Positions 5,763-5,774 of a stretch of 5,774 nt of DNA are shown here, one piece after another (positions within the stretch are counted from its first letter, which is position 1; every line of letters starts with the position of its first letter). The DNA comes from Phycisphaerae bacterium. Its GTDB lineage: Bacteria > Planctomycetota > Phycisphaerae > Phycisphaerales > SM1A02. A program made the position numbers and the translations under genes. Below the pieces are notes generated by a model. The model saw nothing but the letters and a program-made list of their open reading frames with translations. It was not told where the DNA came from and did no database searches. The stretch lies in the NCBI GenBank assembly GCA_018665385.1, contig JABJDN010000014.1, positions 1 through 5,774 of the forward strand. The letters run 5' to 3'.

Positions 5763-5774
5763 CAAATTGAAACA

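Overview
The window is AT-rich bacterial DNA. It holds the 3' part of a tripartite RND efflux operon on the + strand (1-4648), a converging gene for an exported pentapeptide-repeat protein with a PEP-CTERM-type tail on the - strand (4758-5348), and a 48-residue membrane-protein gene on the - strand (5585-5731). The best taxonomic clue is the VPAP-hydrophobic-RRRR tail on the pentapeptide protein. That variant of the PEP-CTERM signal is typical of Planctomycetota, especially Phycisphaerae-like marine lineages, and other exosortase-bearing Gram-negative phyla cannot be excluded. The lipoprotein adaptor and the outer-membrane channel show a double-membrane cell.

Layout. 1-374: C-terminal end of a TolC/OprM-type outer membrane factor, whose beginning lies left of the window. 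371-1510: periplasmic adaptor lipoprotein of the HlyD/AcrA class, overlapping the previous stop by four bases (ATGA). 1517-4648: complete HAE1-type RND transporter with a GTG start, six bases after the adaptor stop. 4649-4757: short convergent intergenic stretch with only weak hairpins. 4758-5348 (-): secreted right-handed quadrilateral beta-helix protein with 18 pentapeptide repeats and a sorting tail, preceded by a sigma70-like promoter. 5399-5541: non-coding stretch with a plausible +-strand intrinsic terminator and a ten-base palindrome; its transcript, if any, is unknown. 5542-5578 (-): strong intrinsic terminator of the small gene. 5585-5731 (-): small coiled-coil plus single-helix membrane protein with a strong Shine-Dalgarno sequence displayed in the loop of a predicted hairpin.

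How it fits together. The three + strand genes should be cotranscribed and translationally coupled. The RND pump is powered by proton influx through its Asp-Asp/Lys/Arg relay, captures substrate in the periplasm or inner membrane, and hands it through the lipid-anchored adaptor to the outer-membrane channel. The order OMF-adaptor-pump differs from the common adaptor-pump-OMF order. No local regulator gene is visible. The two - strand genes have no evident functional link to the pump. I see no mobile element, CRISPR array, tRNA or rRNA. The efflux operon is ordinary in content; the least explained parts are the small membrane gene with its leader hairpin and the non-coding stretch at 5399-5541.
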